NCBI GenBank assembly: GCA_948474755.1 | Contig: CAOLHI010001010.1 | Coordinates: forward strand, 62,001 to 126,000 | DNA: 64,000 bases | Reading direction: 5' to 3' | Source: Ctenosaura bakeri | Lineage: Eukaryota > Chordata > Lepidosauria > Squamata > Iguanidae | Part shown: one piece after another, positions 1 through 12,952 of the stretch | Numbering within the stretch: position 1 is the first letter of the stretch | How the letters are laid out: each line of letters begins with the position of its first letter | Notes under the pieces: generated by a model | Seen by the model: only the letters and a program-made list of their open reading frames with translations | The model's database searches: none | What the model was told of the DNA's origin: nothing | Made by a program: the position numbers and the translations under genes

Positions 1-2959
1 TTGGTAAAGAAATGACAGCACGGACAAAAAAAGGCAGGCATAATCATAGGCAGAATTTCTTACCTGCATGGTAAAGCCTCATCTGCTGTAAGAGTTATAG
101 ATGTTAGAATGGTGCAGAAAATGGCAGCTGAAGAACAAGATCTCAATGGTGCACTACACTGGCACTTGCTTTTTTCCCAGGCTTTCAAGGTAGGGCAGAA
201 GAACTACATCTTATTTCTTCAGTTCCTGTCTGCTTGCCTTCATAGACAGCTAACCCTGACACTGGCATGGTTAGGCCAGGACAATTTCAATCAGAATATT
301 TAAGAAGGCAGAGCAATTCCTCTATGTGGTCAGATGGTCACAGCATTTGGGGCTTTTTAGCTTAGCAAGCAAAAAGGTATGATGGTTGTGTAGAAAACTG
401 TATGTGGTATGAACAAACTGGATAAGGAAACGTTTTGTCCTCGTAACACTAGAACTCAGTCATGCAGTGAAGCTGAATAACGACAGATGCAGGACTGAGC
501 AAAAGGAAGTACTTCATGCAATATGTAAAACTATAGAATTTACCATTTCAGTATGTAGTGATGGCTGCCATTTTGGATGGCTTCAGTGGAGGAAGTAGAA
601 AAACTCATGGTGGAAAAAGCAGTCAGCTACAAGTCATGATTTTTATACATTACTTCCAGTACTGAAAACGGTATGCCTCTAAACATAATTGCTGGTGAAA
701 ATGAGCCAGAGGGCACTTTTGCTCTCAGATCCTCCGTGTCGACTTCCTGCCAGTAACTGCTGGGCTACCGTGAAAACAGGATGACGCTCTAGATAGGCCT
801 TTGCTCTTGGATGGTTATGCTTTTACATTTAATAAAACTTTTCACAGAAGTTAACTTGCTCAAAATATAAGTATCTATAAAGAGTCAGAGTATTTCATAA
901 AAGAATAAGTACAGAATTTCAAAGAAAAAAATCTACAAATTCAAACCTCATTTGGTAGGTTGGCTATTTACACATCTCACTGGATACAGCTTGCTCATAT
1001 ACTCCTTGCCCATTAGCCCCACAATAAATAGGAAGTCTTTCACCTTCTATTTTTGTTTTTTTAAAAACATGCCTGTTTGTTATCTGACATGCCTTAGGGA
1101 GAGAGAAAGTGAACAAGCCTGATCGCCAACTGAAAGTAGTGCTGAAATCTTGTCAGACCAGATGTAATGTGCTCCCTTTGTCCCACACTGAAAACATAAA
1201 TTTATAATTGAAGAAAACAGTTTTTATAATCTAAGAACCTTAAGGAGAAGATGGAAGAAACACTTAAAACCTTTCTCTGCCTGTTTTAAAGACTAAGGCT
1301 CTGGAAAATTGGTTTTACAAAAATGACTAGAAGTCCAAGGAGGCTATAAAAAAGGTGTGAGACACCTCACTGGAATACCTTTCTCCTTGTAGCATTCTTT
1401 TTTGTAGGCAACTTTTGCACATTAAAAATTTTATGTATCTTCCATTCTTGTCAACGTGCTATATAATTGACTTCTTGTAAAATTCTGGCTCCAGTTAATA
1501 GGCCTATTAAACAACCCATTGCGACTTCAGTTATTTTATTTTAAGTAATTACATGGTTGAAGTGGAAAATACCTATCTTCTCTCACAGTCAGCACTATTT
1601 CTAGTTTTGTTGCAGACCTGAAACAAAATCTCTCAGAGGAGAAACAAATCCAAATGCTTATAGTATAAAACTTTTGAAGTTCTGGATGTTCAAACACCAC
1701 TTTCACAAGAGTTGTTATGTCTACCCAAGGCATTGTGAAGCACCCCTGAGGGGCTTTATTAAACTGCAGTTTCAGTAGTAAACAAGATTTTAGAACACTC
1801 CCTAAAATTTAATTTCAGCACATAGTGAGACATTAATAGTAGATTCTTATGCATCTGTTCAAAAGTAATCCTTACGGTAAAGAGGCTGGGCTGAATTCAT
1901 GGAAAACACACAAAAATTTGCAGTTCAGCAAACAAAGCAGACAGATTAAAGATTGCAAATGCTCCTCTTCGTACATATGTTTTGCATGATCCAGCACCTA
2001 TATTCATCTTGGGCCATAGTATACTTGAGGAACTCACTGCTCTCTTCCTACAAAGTCACCTATGAGCTCCGCACTGGATAGAGAACTCCAAGGATGTCTT
2101 TTGTAGTTTCAAATGGAAAACCAGATTTTACAGTGATGCTTTTATTGCCTTCTTATTGCCTTTCTTGTTCCTTCCAGGCTGAGCATCATGGTGCGTGCGT
2201 GTGTGTGTCTTGATGATCCTGATTTGATAATGTGAGGACAACATGTGAATGATGGGACTCTACCATCATTCCCCAGTCTTCTTCTATCTGGTTTTTTAAA
2301 AATATCTTTGCCTGATGAAAAGATACTTGCACAGGATTTTTGTGTCTTTCTTTAGTTAACTAAATAAAGGTGTGATGGATCCTATCTCCAGGCTCACCCC
2401 GCAGTTCCAAGCTTTTGTACTCCTGTCCCCCACTTTCCCCTCTTTCTTCTCAGGATCCCTCCCTGGATCTGGTACTTGGGCTCAAGGTGATCACTATAAG
2501 GACCAGTGGATGTGTTGTTCAGTGGGTTCACTATGGTAAGTGTGACCAGACTATAAACATTTAACAGGAGCAACCAGACACAGTTGCAATAAAGAATGAA
2601 CAAGTAGACATGTATTAATACATGATTAGATCAAACATTAACCCCCAAACCAATAACTCACAACATCCCAACACCTTATTCAGTCCTTCACTCTTGCTGA
2701 TTGTCTTGTCCCTGTTACAGCTTTTGCTTATCTCTTTGCAATCTGTTCCCTATCTGCCTTCTGTCAGACAAGCCTCAGGTTTGTGTATTTTCTTCCCCGC
2801 CATAAGCATTCCCTGAGCTGTGATTGCCTGGCACTAGCCAGGCCTACAGAGGGCCATTGACCAGTCAATATAGGCAAGACTGTACTAGGTGAACAGGTCT
2901 GTCTGGTATAAGGAAAGTTCTTAAAGTTTTTAAACTCCAGCATAGTTCTTTGAAACACA
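1..2959. other. No gene recognised
   Basis: AT-rich non-coding sequence with only short, unrelated open frames. It is the 3' flank of GSTO1. I see no exon of GSTO2 or ITPRIP, the genes expected on this side in mammals. A stretch at 2380-2620 has an LTR-like mix of short motifs but no boundaries I can support. Confidence 0.5.
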
Positions 2960-3162
2960 GGCCATTTCTGCACTACGCTGTTATAGTGCTATTATTCCAC
3001 TTTCAACATCCTATGGAATTCTGGGGTTTGTAGTTTACAGGAGGCCAAAGAGCCCTCTGGCTGAGAATTCAAAATGCCCCTCCCTAAACTGCAAACCCCA
3101 GGATTCCACAGGATTTTGAAAGTGGAATAATAGCACTGTTACAGTGTAGTGCGGAAATGGCC
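2960..3162. mobile_element. GGCC foldback MITE, copy 1 (asymmetric type)
   Basis: Inverted termini GGCCATTTCTGCACTA and its complement, flanked by the 3-bp duplication ACA. 203 bp. The arms diverge in the middle, where one arm carries an extra segment with GAGCCCTCTGGCTGAG. Confidence 0.85.
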
Positions 3163-4181
3163 ACAGAAACAGAAATGGAAGGGGCCACAAGAGCCATGTA
3201 GCCCAACCACCTGCCATGCGGGAATATAAAACCAAAGAACTTGATAATGAGGAAAGCCATGCCTAATAAATTTGTTATCTCTTAATGCACACCTCTGAAT
3301 GGTGGAGTTGTTTACCCAGTACCTTGGCAGTCTTATTCACTGACAAACTATTCAAAATACAGGGTAAAGCAGGAGCTAATGGAACATGTCTGAACAGCAG
3401 TACAAGACAACTGGTGCCAAGACTGTTCCCCCTTGAGCTGGCTTCAACAGATTGAATGTGAGGTTACATTGTTAAGTCTCTCTTGAAATGTGCCGCTATT
3501 GGACCAGTTGCTGCCACTTCCACTGTTGCTCTCACAGCAATGTAAGTTTTTGCTTTTTCTCCCACTTGCATAGTATAACAAAAGCATATATATAAGAAGC
3601 TATACGTGCAGAAGCTGTATGAGAAGAAGCTTCTTACCAAGCCCAACTGTTGGCCCATCTGCCAGTTGGTGCCTGGCATGATATCCACCTGACCACCAAG
3701 GGGTGCAGTGGCTGCATGCTCTACCACCCAGTGCATGCCCGCTTCTTGCCCTGCACCCCCATGCCACCCATAGTCACCATGGTTGAAAGGCCTTGGTCAT
3801 AGCAATTCTGGATCTCAGATCTATGGCAACCACCCAAAGTTGGGACAAGAAATGCCTCAAGGCCCCTGGCCCCTAAGAAGGGCAGGGAAGATGGGAACAA
3901 GGTGAGAAGATACTCTGAAGCAAAGTGAGCTTTGGTCAAAGGAAACTTCCTTAAATACCCCCTGCCCAGACCAGAGGGAAGACTACAATCAGTTTTGGCC
4001 CAAGCAGAGGCAGCCAATGAATTCAAAGCTTGTGATTGGCTGCTGGCAGCTGAGGCTTTCCCTGCGCCACCCCAGCCACATGCAGGCTGCTGGGAAAGCA
4101 GAAGAGGCTGCCAGTTGCTAGAGAAACCATGTTAGAGCCCCATGCCACCAGCCTGAGCCAGAAATTCATCGCCTGGTAAGT
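3163..4181. other. Unassigned sequence, possibly old LTR or repeat DNA
   Basis: About 1 kb without a recognised gene. The part at 3900-4130 is GC-rich, with CCAAT-like boxes and a TTAAATACC motif that could be an LTR promoter. I see no paired boundary or coding domain, so it stays unassigned. Confidence 0.3.
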
Positions 4182-6600
4182 CATAGAATCATAGAAATGT
4201 AGAGTTGGAAGACACCACACGGGCCATCCAGTCCAACCCCCTGCCATGCAGGAACACCCTCAAAGCACTCCTGACAGATGGCCATATAGCCTCTGCTTAA
4301 AAACCTCCAAGGAAGGAGACTCCACTACACTCTGAGGCAGCATATTCCACTGCCGGACAGCCCTGACTGTCAGGAAGTTCTTCCTGAGGTTCAGGTGGAA
4401 TCTCCTTTCCTGCAGCTTGAATCCATTGCTCCTTGTCCTGGTCTCTGGAGCAGCAGAAAACAAGCCCTCTCCTTCCTCTACAAGGCATCCTTTCAAATAT
4501 TTAAACATGGCTATCATGTCCTCTCTTAACCTTCTCTTCTGCAGACTAAACATACCCAGCTCTCTAAGTCTATCCTCATAGGGCATGGCTTCCAGGCCTC
4601 TCACCATTTTGGTCGCCCCCTCCTCTGGACTTGCTCCAGCTTGACCATGTCCTTCTTGAATTGGGGTGCCCAAAACTGGACACAGTATTCAAGATGAGGT
4701 CTAACCAAAGCAGAGTAGAGTGGTACCAGTACCTCCCTCAATCTGGACACCATACTCCTATTGATGCAGCCGAGAATTACATTGGCTTTCTTGGCTGCCG
4801 CATCACACTGCTAATTCATATTCAACTTGTGGTCTATGAAGACTCCTAGATCCCTTTCACACGTGCTGCTATCCAGCCACATGTCCCCCATCCTATATTT
4901 CTGTATTCCATTCTTTCTACCTAAGTGTAGGACCTTACACTTCTCTCTGTTGAATTTCATTTTGTTCTCCTTGGCCCAGCTCTCCAATCTATCCAGGTCA
5001 TTTTGAATTTTGATCCTGTCCTCAGGTGTATTAGCATCCCCTCCCAATTTGGTATCATCTGCAAATTTGATGAGCATGCCCTCTATTCCTTCATCCAAAT
5101 CATTGATAAAAATGTTGAACAGCAGTGGGCCCAGGACAGAACCCTGTGGCACCCCACTAGTCACTTCTCTCCAGGATGAAAAGCAGCCATTCGTGATCAC
5201 CCTTTGGGTTTGGTCGGTCAACCAATTACAAATCCAACTAATAGTAGCCCTGTCCAGCCCACATTTTACCAGCTTCATTGCAAGAATGTCATGGAGAACT
5301 TTGTCGAAGGCCTTACTGAAATCGAGATATGCTACATCCACAGCATTCCCTTCATCTATCAGGCTAGTAACTCTATCAGAAAAAGAGATAAGATTAGTCT
5401 GGCATGACCTATTTTTGAGAAATCCATGTTGACTTCTTGTGATTACTGTGTTGCTTTCTAAGTGATTAGAAACTGACTGCTTAATGATCTGCTCCAGGAT
5501 CTTTCTGGGTACTGATGTCAGGCTGACTGGGCGATAATTTTTTGGGTCCTCTTTTTTCCCTTCTTGAAGATGGGGACAACATTTGCTCTCTTCCAGTCTG
5601 CTGGAACTTCTCCTGTCCTCCAAGATTTCTCAAAGATTATAGGAAGTGGTTCCAAAATGACCTCTACCAGCTCTTTTAATATCCTAGGATGCAATTAATC
5701 TGGCCCTGGAGACTTAAATTCATCCAGTGTGGCCCGGTATTCCTGTACCACCTCTCTACCTATTATGTGCCTCATTTCCTCTGCTTCGTCACCTGTTCCC
5801 CAACCGCCAGGTTGAGTGTTTGTATCCTTCTGGGGAAAAACTGAGGCAAAGAAGGTGTTAAGTAGTTCTGCCTTTTCTCTTCCCCCTGTTAGTAATTCAC
5901 TATCTTCTCTGCTCAGCGACCCTATCATCTCCTTTTTTCTTTTCTTTTGCTGCAGACATGTTTAAAAAAGCCCTTTTTATTGTTTTTAATGTGTCTGGCC
6001 AGTCTAAGTTCGTTCTGTGCTTTAGCCTTTCTGACCTCCTCCCTACATCTCCTAGCTACTTGCTTAAGTTCTTCTTTGGTGGTTTGCCCCTTCTTCCATT
6101 TCCTGTACATGTTTCTCTTAACACTTAACTCAGCTGAGAGTTCTTTAGTTAACTATTCTGGTTTCTCCAGATGCCTTCCATTTTTCTTCCTTATTGGCAC
6201 AGTTTTAGATTGTGACTTCAGTATCTCCCTATTAAGGAACTCCCATGCCTCCTGAACTCCTTTCCCTTTCACTATTCCTGACCATGGAATTCCAGCCAGC
6301 AGCTCCCTAAGTTTACAGAAGTCTGCTTTTTTAAAATCTAAGATGAGTGTCTGGCTACACTTATCTTCTCCTTCCCACTGAATGCCAAATTCCAATAGGG
6401 CATGGTCACTCCCCCCTAAAGATCCAACCACTTCTACCTCATTAACAAGGTCATCCCTGTTGGTCAGGATCAGATCTAGAATATTTGATCTCCTTGTGGC
6501 CTCTTCCACCTTCAGGACCATGAAATTGTCTGCAAGACAAGCAAGAAACTTGCTGGACCTTGCTGTCTTGGCAGAGTTTGACTGCCAAGTTGGGCAGCTG
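4182..6600 (-). mobile_element. CR1 LINE, 5'-truncated, minus orientation
   Basis: A non-LTR retrotransposon copy of about 2.4 kb. Its 3' end is the CR1 tail at 4182-4260 with the repeated ATTCTATGA unit. Moving upstream on the minus strand it encodes the C-terminal [19 protein letters not shown] region (4260-4673), then the reverse transcriptase (about 4811-5600) with LDFSKAFDKV, GVPQGSVLGPLLF and FADDTKLGG. Next comes the connector, and last the C-terminal part of the endonuclease (LDLILTNRDDLV and GGSDHALLEF, about 6350-6500). A TAA near 5697 and several frameshifts break the frame, so it is dead. The 5' part of the endonuclease and all of ORF1 are missing. Confidence 0.9.
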
Positions 6601-7104
6601 GAATTGCCCAGAGCAATTCACTTCAGGTTGCTGGTAATATTCCATGTTTGGATATTTCTTGGGAATGGGGGCTAATGTAGTCACAAACGGCACGTTGAAA
6701 AGGAGGATTAAGTTGAACTCTTCACCTTTGCATGCTATCTTCCCATGTGCAGGGAATTTTAGATGGTATGGAACAAATAGGTAATTCCCATTGAAATAAA
6801 AATTACTACATGAGTTTGCTAATAATTAACCTGGCCATTAATCAAAGAAACTGGCTGAAACTACAAAGCACCTTCCAAGACAACCCTAGAGTCTTGAAGG
6901 AACATTAAGCACTCAGCCTTAAAGTGAGACAGAGGACAAGATTTAATAGTTTCTGTAGAAAAGGGCAAATCAAAATGGAGTTTACTACCAAATATTGCAG
7001 CTAGACAGAACAGCTGAAGGAAACAGGATCAAAACGCATTATCTATAGAACTAACAAATTGGGACTATGACAGGAAATAAAGTGGGTATCATATGCTATT
7101 GGTA
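6601..7104. other. No feature recognised
   Basis: AT-rich intergenic sequence between the CR1 copy and a SINE. No exon or repeat that I can name. Confidence 0.4.
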
Positions 7105-7300
7105 CTCTGTTGTGTGCTTTCAAGTTGTTTCCAATTTATGGTAACCCTAAAACAACCCTATCATAGAGTTTCTTTGGCAAGAAGGGTGTGCCTTCCCCTG
7201 AGGCTGAGAAAGTGTGCCTTGCCCAGGATCTTCCAGTCAGTATCCACAATCAAGTACAGATTTGAATCCTAGTCTCCCAGAATTCAAATCCAGCACTCAA
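7105..7300 (-). mobile_element. Sauria-type SINE
   Basis: Reverse-oriented copy. It begins with the complement of the Bov-B-like tail (TGTGTGCTTTCAAGTTGTTT) and runs to the tRNA-derived head near 7300. The repeated A/B-box part is degenerate. Confidence 0.75.
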
Positions 7301-7703
7301 CGCCCCTCCCTCCCCCCTCTCTCTGTTATCTTTGGCTAAATCCTTGGCCATAATGAAACAGTTTGGTTCTGTTTCTGGATACAAGAACACTTGGGAGAAA
7401 AATGAAAGCATGTTGAAAGGAAATGCTTCTTGTTTAATCTTCTTTCTGCTGGCCATTGTTATGGAAATCTTTTGCAATAAGTATCAGGATTCTAAATTTA
7501 GCATCTAGATTCTAGATATTACTGTCCTTAAACATGTGAGTGGCAAGTAAAGTTCATCTGAAGAGACTCTATTGATCAGAGTTGAGACAAGTTTGGTACT
7601 TTGCTCAGAATTCAGGCTTAGTTTGTAGAGCTGTATTAACACATTAAAGAAAAATACAGTGCAGAGTTAGTGACTTGCTGGCTGGGGGAATTGGGGGTGG
7701 CAA

Positions 7704-7792
7704 GAGAGAGCAGGTGTGGTGTAATGGTTTGAGTGTGGGACTATGACATTGGAGACCAGGTTTGATTCCCTGCTCATCTATGGAAACCCACT
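7704..7792 (+). mobile_element. Sauria-type SINE, 5' fragment
   Basis: Only the tRNA-derived head is present: GGTGTGGTGTAATGGTTTGA, then GGAGACCAGGTTTGATTCC as the B-box. The Bov-B-like tail is missing. Confidence 0.7.
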
Positions 7793-8017
7793 GGAAAAAA
7801 TTGCTTTGACTTAATCTGACCCCAGTGAAAATTCAAATAGATTGTGCGATATCAAAAAGCTCCAGTGTTTGTGAGTGCAGAATTAAGGATATTCTACAAT
7901 ATCCAAGGATCTGCAGCCAGAAGACACAAGTTCACACAAGATGGGATTTTCAGTAGATGTCAACCCTCGTTTTTGCAAGAAAATTTTGTCATTGTGTGTT
8001 TGGAAGTGATTTCTGAA

Positions 8018-8163
8018 TTTTGGTTACCCTGAAGCAAATCTATCACAGGGGTTTCTGGGGGCTGAAACTCACCCAGTGGGTTTCCATGGCTGAGCAGGGA
8101 ATCAAGCCCGGGTTTCCAGGGTCATAATTCAATGCTCAAAGTACTACACCGTGCTGGTTCTCA
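8018..8163 (-). mobile_element. Sauria-type SINE, partial
   Basis: Reverse copy. The complement of the middle and head is clear (CACCCAGTGGGTTTCCATGG, GGGAATCAAGCCCGGGTTT). The tail is lost or decayed. Confidence 0.7.
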
Positions 8164-8489
8164 AGAAAATTTAACCAACACAGTTTCTGTGTCTTAAGAA
8201 TACTATTTTTATTGTAAAACACTGTATGTGGAACATGACTGAAATTCAGAGACATCGTTTACAATTCTTCAGCTGAAGCATTGTAAAATGCCTACCTTGT
8301 AGCTGCAGTTTGGTGTGAATTCTGCAACAAAATGAGACTCTGAGGAACTAAGAAATCCTATCCGTGTGGATGAGGGTTAAAAGTGGAACACAAAGCAAAA
8401 AGTATTATGCTGTCTCAATAGAATAGTTTGCTAGCTGCAATAAATACTTTGACAGTGTATTTGAGCAGGAATTGGGAACACGTGAACAC

Positions 8490-8725
8490 CCAATGTTGGA
8501 CTATACCTACTACTACTCACAATCTGCTATGCTGGTTAGAGCTGATAAGAGTTATAGTCCACCATCTGGAAGACAACACATTCTCCAACCCTCAATTTGA
8601 AACTGCATCTCATACACCTGGAGTGGGAATCATGAGGCCTTCCAGAAGTTTTGAGTGCATCTTCCAGCATTCCTCACCAGACTAGCTAAAGCCGCTGGGA
8701 CTTACAGTCCAACATATGAAGGGCC
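8490..8725. repeat. Degenerate hAT-like MITE (TTGGACTA...AGTCCAAC)
   Basis: Segments GTTGGACTATACC and ACTTACAGTCCAAC are inverted relative to each other. They resemble the widespread reptilian 'ggactacaactccca' MITEs. Internal parts are decayed. Confidence 0.4.
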
Positions 8726-8769
8726 AACTCATACACCAAAAAAGTTGAATGCTTAGTACAGTGTATGGG

Positions 8770-8988
8770 GTTGTGTGTATGTGCCTTCAAGCTGCCTGTC
8801 ATCTTATGGTGAGCCCATGATTTTCATAGGCAAAGAATACTCAAGATGTGATATATAGCTTCTACAGCATCTGGTATTCCTCAGTGGTCCCCCATCCAAG
8901 TACTAGCCAGGCCTGACCTTGATTGGCTTCCAAGATCAGATGGGGTCTGGCACTTCCAGGGTATGTAGGCTGGGTATATAGGCGCTCA
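8770..8988 (-). mobile_element. 5S rRNA-derived Sauria SINE
   Basis: On the minus strand the head reads like the internal promoter of 5S rRNA: GATCTTGGAAGCCAATCAAGG, then TACTTGGATGGGGGACC. The other end carries the Bov-B-like tail (GTGCCTTCAAGCTGCCTGTC on plus). Confidence 0.8.
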
Positions 8989-9528
8989 GCCAATTTTCAG
9001 GCTCTAGGCATAGCTAACATTTGGCACAACTCCATCACACATTATGTGGGTTTGCCTAATAGACACCTCCTTTTGGAGCTCTGTTTTTGCATCTTATGCA
9101 TTTGAAAATGAACCATGCCGCATTTGGTTGGACCCAGTTGACTCAGCTTATACGCATAGCCAGATGACAATGAGGCTATTTTAAACTGCTAAATGTGTGG
9201 CCTTCAGGTATTTGCACTGGGAGTCCACTCAGAAGTAAGAGAGATTGAACAAATAAATGTTTGTGCAAACAGCTTCAGAGAAGCTAGAAGGAAAATCTGG
9301 AATAGAATTCAAGAATTTGGGGTAGAATCTTGGAGCAGTACACAAATATGAAGCCATCAGGAGCTCCAGAAAGGGAAAGGGAAAATAACATTTAAAAAAA
9401 AATCCTTTTTATTTGTTCGGTTATTTAATTCCATCCGTTTTTATCAATAACATGTAAACAAGTATGCAAATAAGTAAACAACATAAAAGGTCTTTGCAGA
9501 ACTCACACTCACGTCTGCTGTAAACAAA
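8989..9528. other. No feature recognised
   Basis: AT-rich intergenic sequence with no exon or named repeat. Confidence 0.4.
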
Positions 9529-9663
9529 GGCTGAAATCCTGTTGGTTAGTCCAAATTAGAGTAGACCCATTCAATTGATTGTTGATTCGTAAGTCAACAC
9601 ATAGGTAAATCCTATTGATTTAGTGGGTCTATGTTAGGTAGAACTAGCAACAGAATTTCAGCC
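9529..9663. mobile_element. Short foldback MITE (GGCTGAAAT termini)
   Basis: 135 bp with inverted ends GGCTGAAATCCTGTTGGTTA and its imperfect complement ending in ACAGAATTTCAGCC. Both flanks show AAA, a possible 3-bp duplication, although it lies in an A-rich context. Confidence 0.55.
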
Positions 9664-10873
9664 AAAAGATCAAAACATCAATTGTAATTTAGGTGGAGAA
9701 TATGTATAGAATATGCACATACATAAACATAAAAAATCCACCATGGTAAACAAATGGGACATTGGAGAGGGAAATAATCAGCAAAATGGGATCATCCCAC
9801 TGGTATAATAAAGGCCATGAAGGCGAGGGCTGCCTTAACATAGATGCTAATATTTCTCAGAACCAACCAAGGTGTCTACAACCCTTGATCCGAGAATACA
9901 TCTTCCAAATCACTGGGCAGTATACGCCCAAAATTTCCTTGACCCTACAATTCCAACACCACGTCAGATGCTCTCTGTAACGGGGAGCTATGCAACAAAG
10001 ACATGAATTACAGTAGGGAAAGTGACTTTACATGATTGGCTCCACCCTAGTTACAGTAGCTAGCCAAAGGACATAGCAAACTGTGCCAACATATATCTTT
10101 AAAGCCATTCAACTAGAACTCCAATATACATCCCAACTGTCTGCTCTTTCAGTCATGGTTGTTGGCACAGAAGTAGCATTAATAACATATCATGATCTGG
10201 ACAGGACACTGTTCTCCATTTTAGGGATTAAGATACATAGACATTAGCCACAGTTCTCATCTTCTCCATTATCTAGGTTGGCAAAATAACATAAAAAAGT
10301 GTCTGTTATAGGACACCAAGCCGTAGAGGAGGCTGCTCTTTTGCAAGTTTTGCTTGCGAGGAACCAGTGCTATGGTCCAATTGGTTCTTGAAGTATAGTC
10401 ACCACTCAGTTGTCAGCTGGAAACGGTGGTAAAAAAGTATGACACACGGCAACTTTCAGCCTGACAGAAAATGTGCTTGGAGCTACACCTCAGCAAAACA
10501 ATGGAGTGATACTCCCATGCTATCAATTCAGATTTAAAAAATGAATTCCACTGGGTGGGTGCAATGCATGTATTGTTTCAGGTAATATGAAATGTATGTT
10601 TCATGCTACTCATGGGAATTCACCAGGAGCATAGGCATTGTGTTAACAAGCGCACTACTCATTCTTTAAGTTTTCCATTCTTTTGGCTCCAGGAATATAA
10701 CTGCCTCAAGTAATAGTGCTAATATTCTGTTAGCAAAACCAGAATTATGAAGCTTTCACACTGACCTTATTTGAATTCAGATAAGAAAATCAGTGCCCTA
10801 TTTTTTTGCTGCTATAGTCACTCCATGCCTATTTTAAGAGAAACAAAGATACAAACTGACAAGTTACAGAGTA
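9664..10873. other. No feature recognised
   Basis: 1.2 kb of non-coding sequence. No exon, RNA gene or nameable repeat was found. Confidence 0.4.
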
Positions 10874-11409
10874 CAGTAGCACGTCCACATTTGTGAGGGT
10901 TCTGGGCACAGAACCCTTGCAAAAGTGGAAAAACCACGAATGACTCCCTCCCCCCACGATTCCCCTTCCATTCCCCTCTGGAGCATTCCCCCTCCCATTG
11001 CTTTGCCTCCGGCCCTGGAGTGGTGGGGAGGGGGAGAAAAAAGACAACCTAAGAGGCTTACCAGTAGTTTCCCTCAGACAGAGAAAAAGGGAGTTTTGGA
11101 GTTCTAATGACTTCCAGTGACCATCTTGAGAAAGGAGTAGTAGGAGCAAAGAGAGCATCTTACCAATCAGCAGCCAACACACCACAGAATGCACAACCAC
11201 ATGGCAGAGAGGCCACACCTTCAGCAGTGGGAATGGGCTTTGCTTACCCAAAGGAAAAAAATGTCCATTTAAAACACAAGTCTCACAAGCCTGGGGTGAG
11301 CAATGCAAGGGATGGGAGGAGGAAAACTGGGGGGTGGGGGAGGCAAGCACATACCTCGCGAATAATCAAATTTGCAAAGGTCAAACCTGTGAATGTGGAG
11401 GGAGGACTG
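10874..11409. mobile_element. Tigger-like (pogo) nonautonomous DNA transposon
   Basis: 536 bp flanked by TA dinucleotides. Ends are CAGTAGCACGTCCACATTTG and its imperfect inverse ATGTGGAGGGAGGACTG. A related copy lies at 26919-27295. No transposase frame. Confidence 0.7.
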
Positions 11410-11425
11410 TAGTATACTTGATGAG

Positions 11426-11649
11426 AGCCAGCACAGTGTAGTAGTCTGAGGTATTAAAACTCTGGAGACCAGGGTTTGAATCCTCACTCAGCCGTGGAAA
11501 CCCCTTCGGGTGACCTTGGACAAGTCACATTCTCTCAGCCTCAGAAAAGCAAAGGCAAACCCCTCTGAACAAATCTTGCCAAGAAAACCCTATGATAGGG
11601 TCTCCTTCTGGTCACCATATATTGGAAAAATGTGAAGGCACACGACAAC
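11426..11649 (+). mobile_element. Sauria-type SINE, full length
   Basis: The tRNA-derived head (AGAGCCAGCACAGTGTAGTA, B-box GACCAGGGTTTGAATCC) runs through to the tail AAGGCACACGACAACA. Flanked by AGTATACT at 11411-11418 and 11650-11657, a clear target-site duplication. The left duplication abuts the Tigger element's TA, so the SINE inserted next to it later. Confidence 0.9.
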
Positions 11650-12251
11650 AGTATACTCTATTGGTTTCTGCTGCCACAATATATTGAAGTGAAGAGCCAG
11701 CAAACCATTCAACGAACACAGTAGAAGCTGTTCACAAGCATTATTTTTCTGTGAAAGATTTGATTTTGAAGGTTCTACAAAGGAGTAGCTTCATCCCATG
11801 GATACAAGTTTCCTAGTGCAGCACCCACTGCTATTTCCCCTGGCAACAGCTTTCAGGCATGTGTTCCATCCTTCTCAAGGGCAGCTTACAAAAAGTCACT
11901 TTAATTGGTGAACTGGGAGCTTAGTTCCACTAGCTGGTTTAGTTGTATTATGCTCAAGAATGCTGGCTCCATATGCAAATCGTAACACTGTAGGTAATTG
12001 GAGCACACTGCAAACATACAACTGTCATATCCATTTCAACTGTGAAAAATAACCAAGAGTTGTACCTCTGCCAGACCAAAATATCATAATTACTAACCCT
12101 GTGATGTAAAGCAACCTGCTTCAAGTGGATACTGAGTGTGAAATACAGGATTTGTATTTTGCTGGATGAGAAACAGACCCTCTTGAAGTGCTGGAAAGCT
12201 ATTGCAGGCAGTTGTAAGCTAGACAGCCATTATCTGACTCAATATAAAGGC

Positions 12252-12415
12252 AAAAGCAGCAACAGTCTTATAGCATCTTTTTTTTTTTTAATTTGGCATA
12301 AGCTTCATCAAATGCTGGTGCTGCAACAGCTTATGCCAATTAAAACCTGTTAGTTTTTAAGGTGCCACAAGAATCACCATTTTGGCTGCCACAGACTAAC
12401 AAGATTACTCCTCTG
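12252..12415. repeat. Interspersed repeat with CAACAGTCTTATAGCA and GGTGCCACAAGA ends
   Basis: Carries the motifs GCATAAGCTTCATCA and TTTTTAAGGTGCCACAAG, common to a reptile interspersed repeat; a decayed relative is at 45755-45862. Family not assigned. Confidence 0.45.
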
Positions 12416-12635
12416 CAAGTATATAAGCGCCTTTATATGCCCCCTTTTTTTAAAAAAAAAGCACACAAAAAGATAACAGTCTTCAATAGTATATTGCACT
12501 TGCTCAGAGTCACTATGTTTGGGCCAGCAAAACTTGGCACAGTAAAAAGAAGTCTAAGCTGAACATCTTGAACTGCGTAACACTGCTTGATGCTCCACAA
12601 AAGAGGAAACAGGAAATGTCTGTATTCAAAGTATG

Positions 12636-12641
12636 TTTATT
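12636..12641 (-). terminator. Probable GSTO1 poly(A) signal
   Basis: TTTATT on the plus strand reads AATAAA on the gene's strand, about 310 nt past the stop. It is the first canonical hexamer I see downstream, so the mRNA probably ends near 12610-12620. Inferred from motif and position only. Confidence 0.6.
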
Positions 12642-12952
12642 TCTGAGAGGCAAAAGTTAGTTTCAAAATAGCAAAAGAGCCAACACAGGTATCCAGCTTA
12701 AACTGATGCATAAGATAGGAATGACAACATCACAACTTTGACTGGAGGAAAGAGGAATTTGAAAAGTTTCTTTCTGTTCCAGTTTCCTGCTTCTTTCTTT
12801 AGAGAAAGGAAAAGCCATGTGTTAAGTGGTATAACATTTCAGCACTGTGTAGCAAGACACAGGCCCATATAACGAAAGAGCAATAAGCCTCAGAAACCAG
12901 ATATATACTCTGCAACAAAAGCCATATAGTATGCTTTGCCACCAGCCAGCTA

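Noticed and set aside
3440..4181. Possible LTR with CCAAT boxes and TTAAATACC
   Set aside because: No second LTR, no target duplication and no coding region; left as unassigned.
4260..5623. Long minus-strand open frames that look like a gene
   Set aside because: They are the reverse transcriptase and C-terminal parts of a dead CR1 LINE, not a host gene.
1..12600. Search for GSTO2 or ITPRIP exons downstream of GSTO1
   Set aside because: No open segment resembles the omega GST motifs or ITPRIP in this interval.
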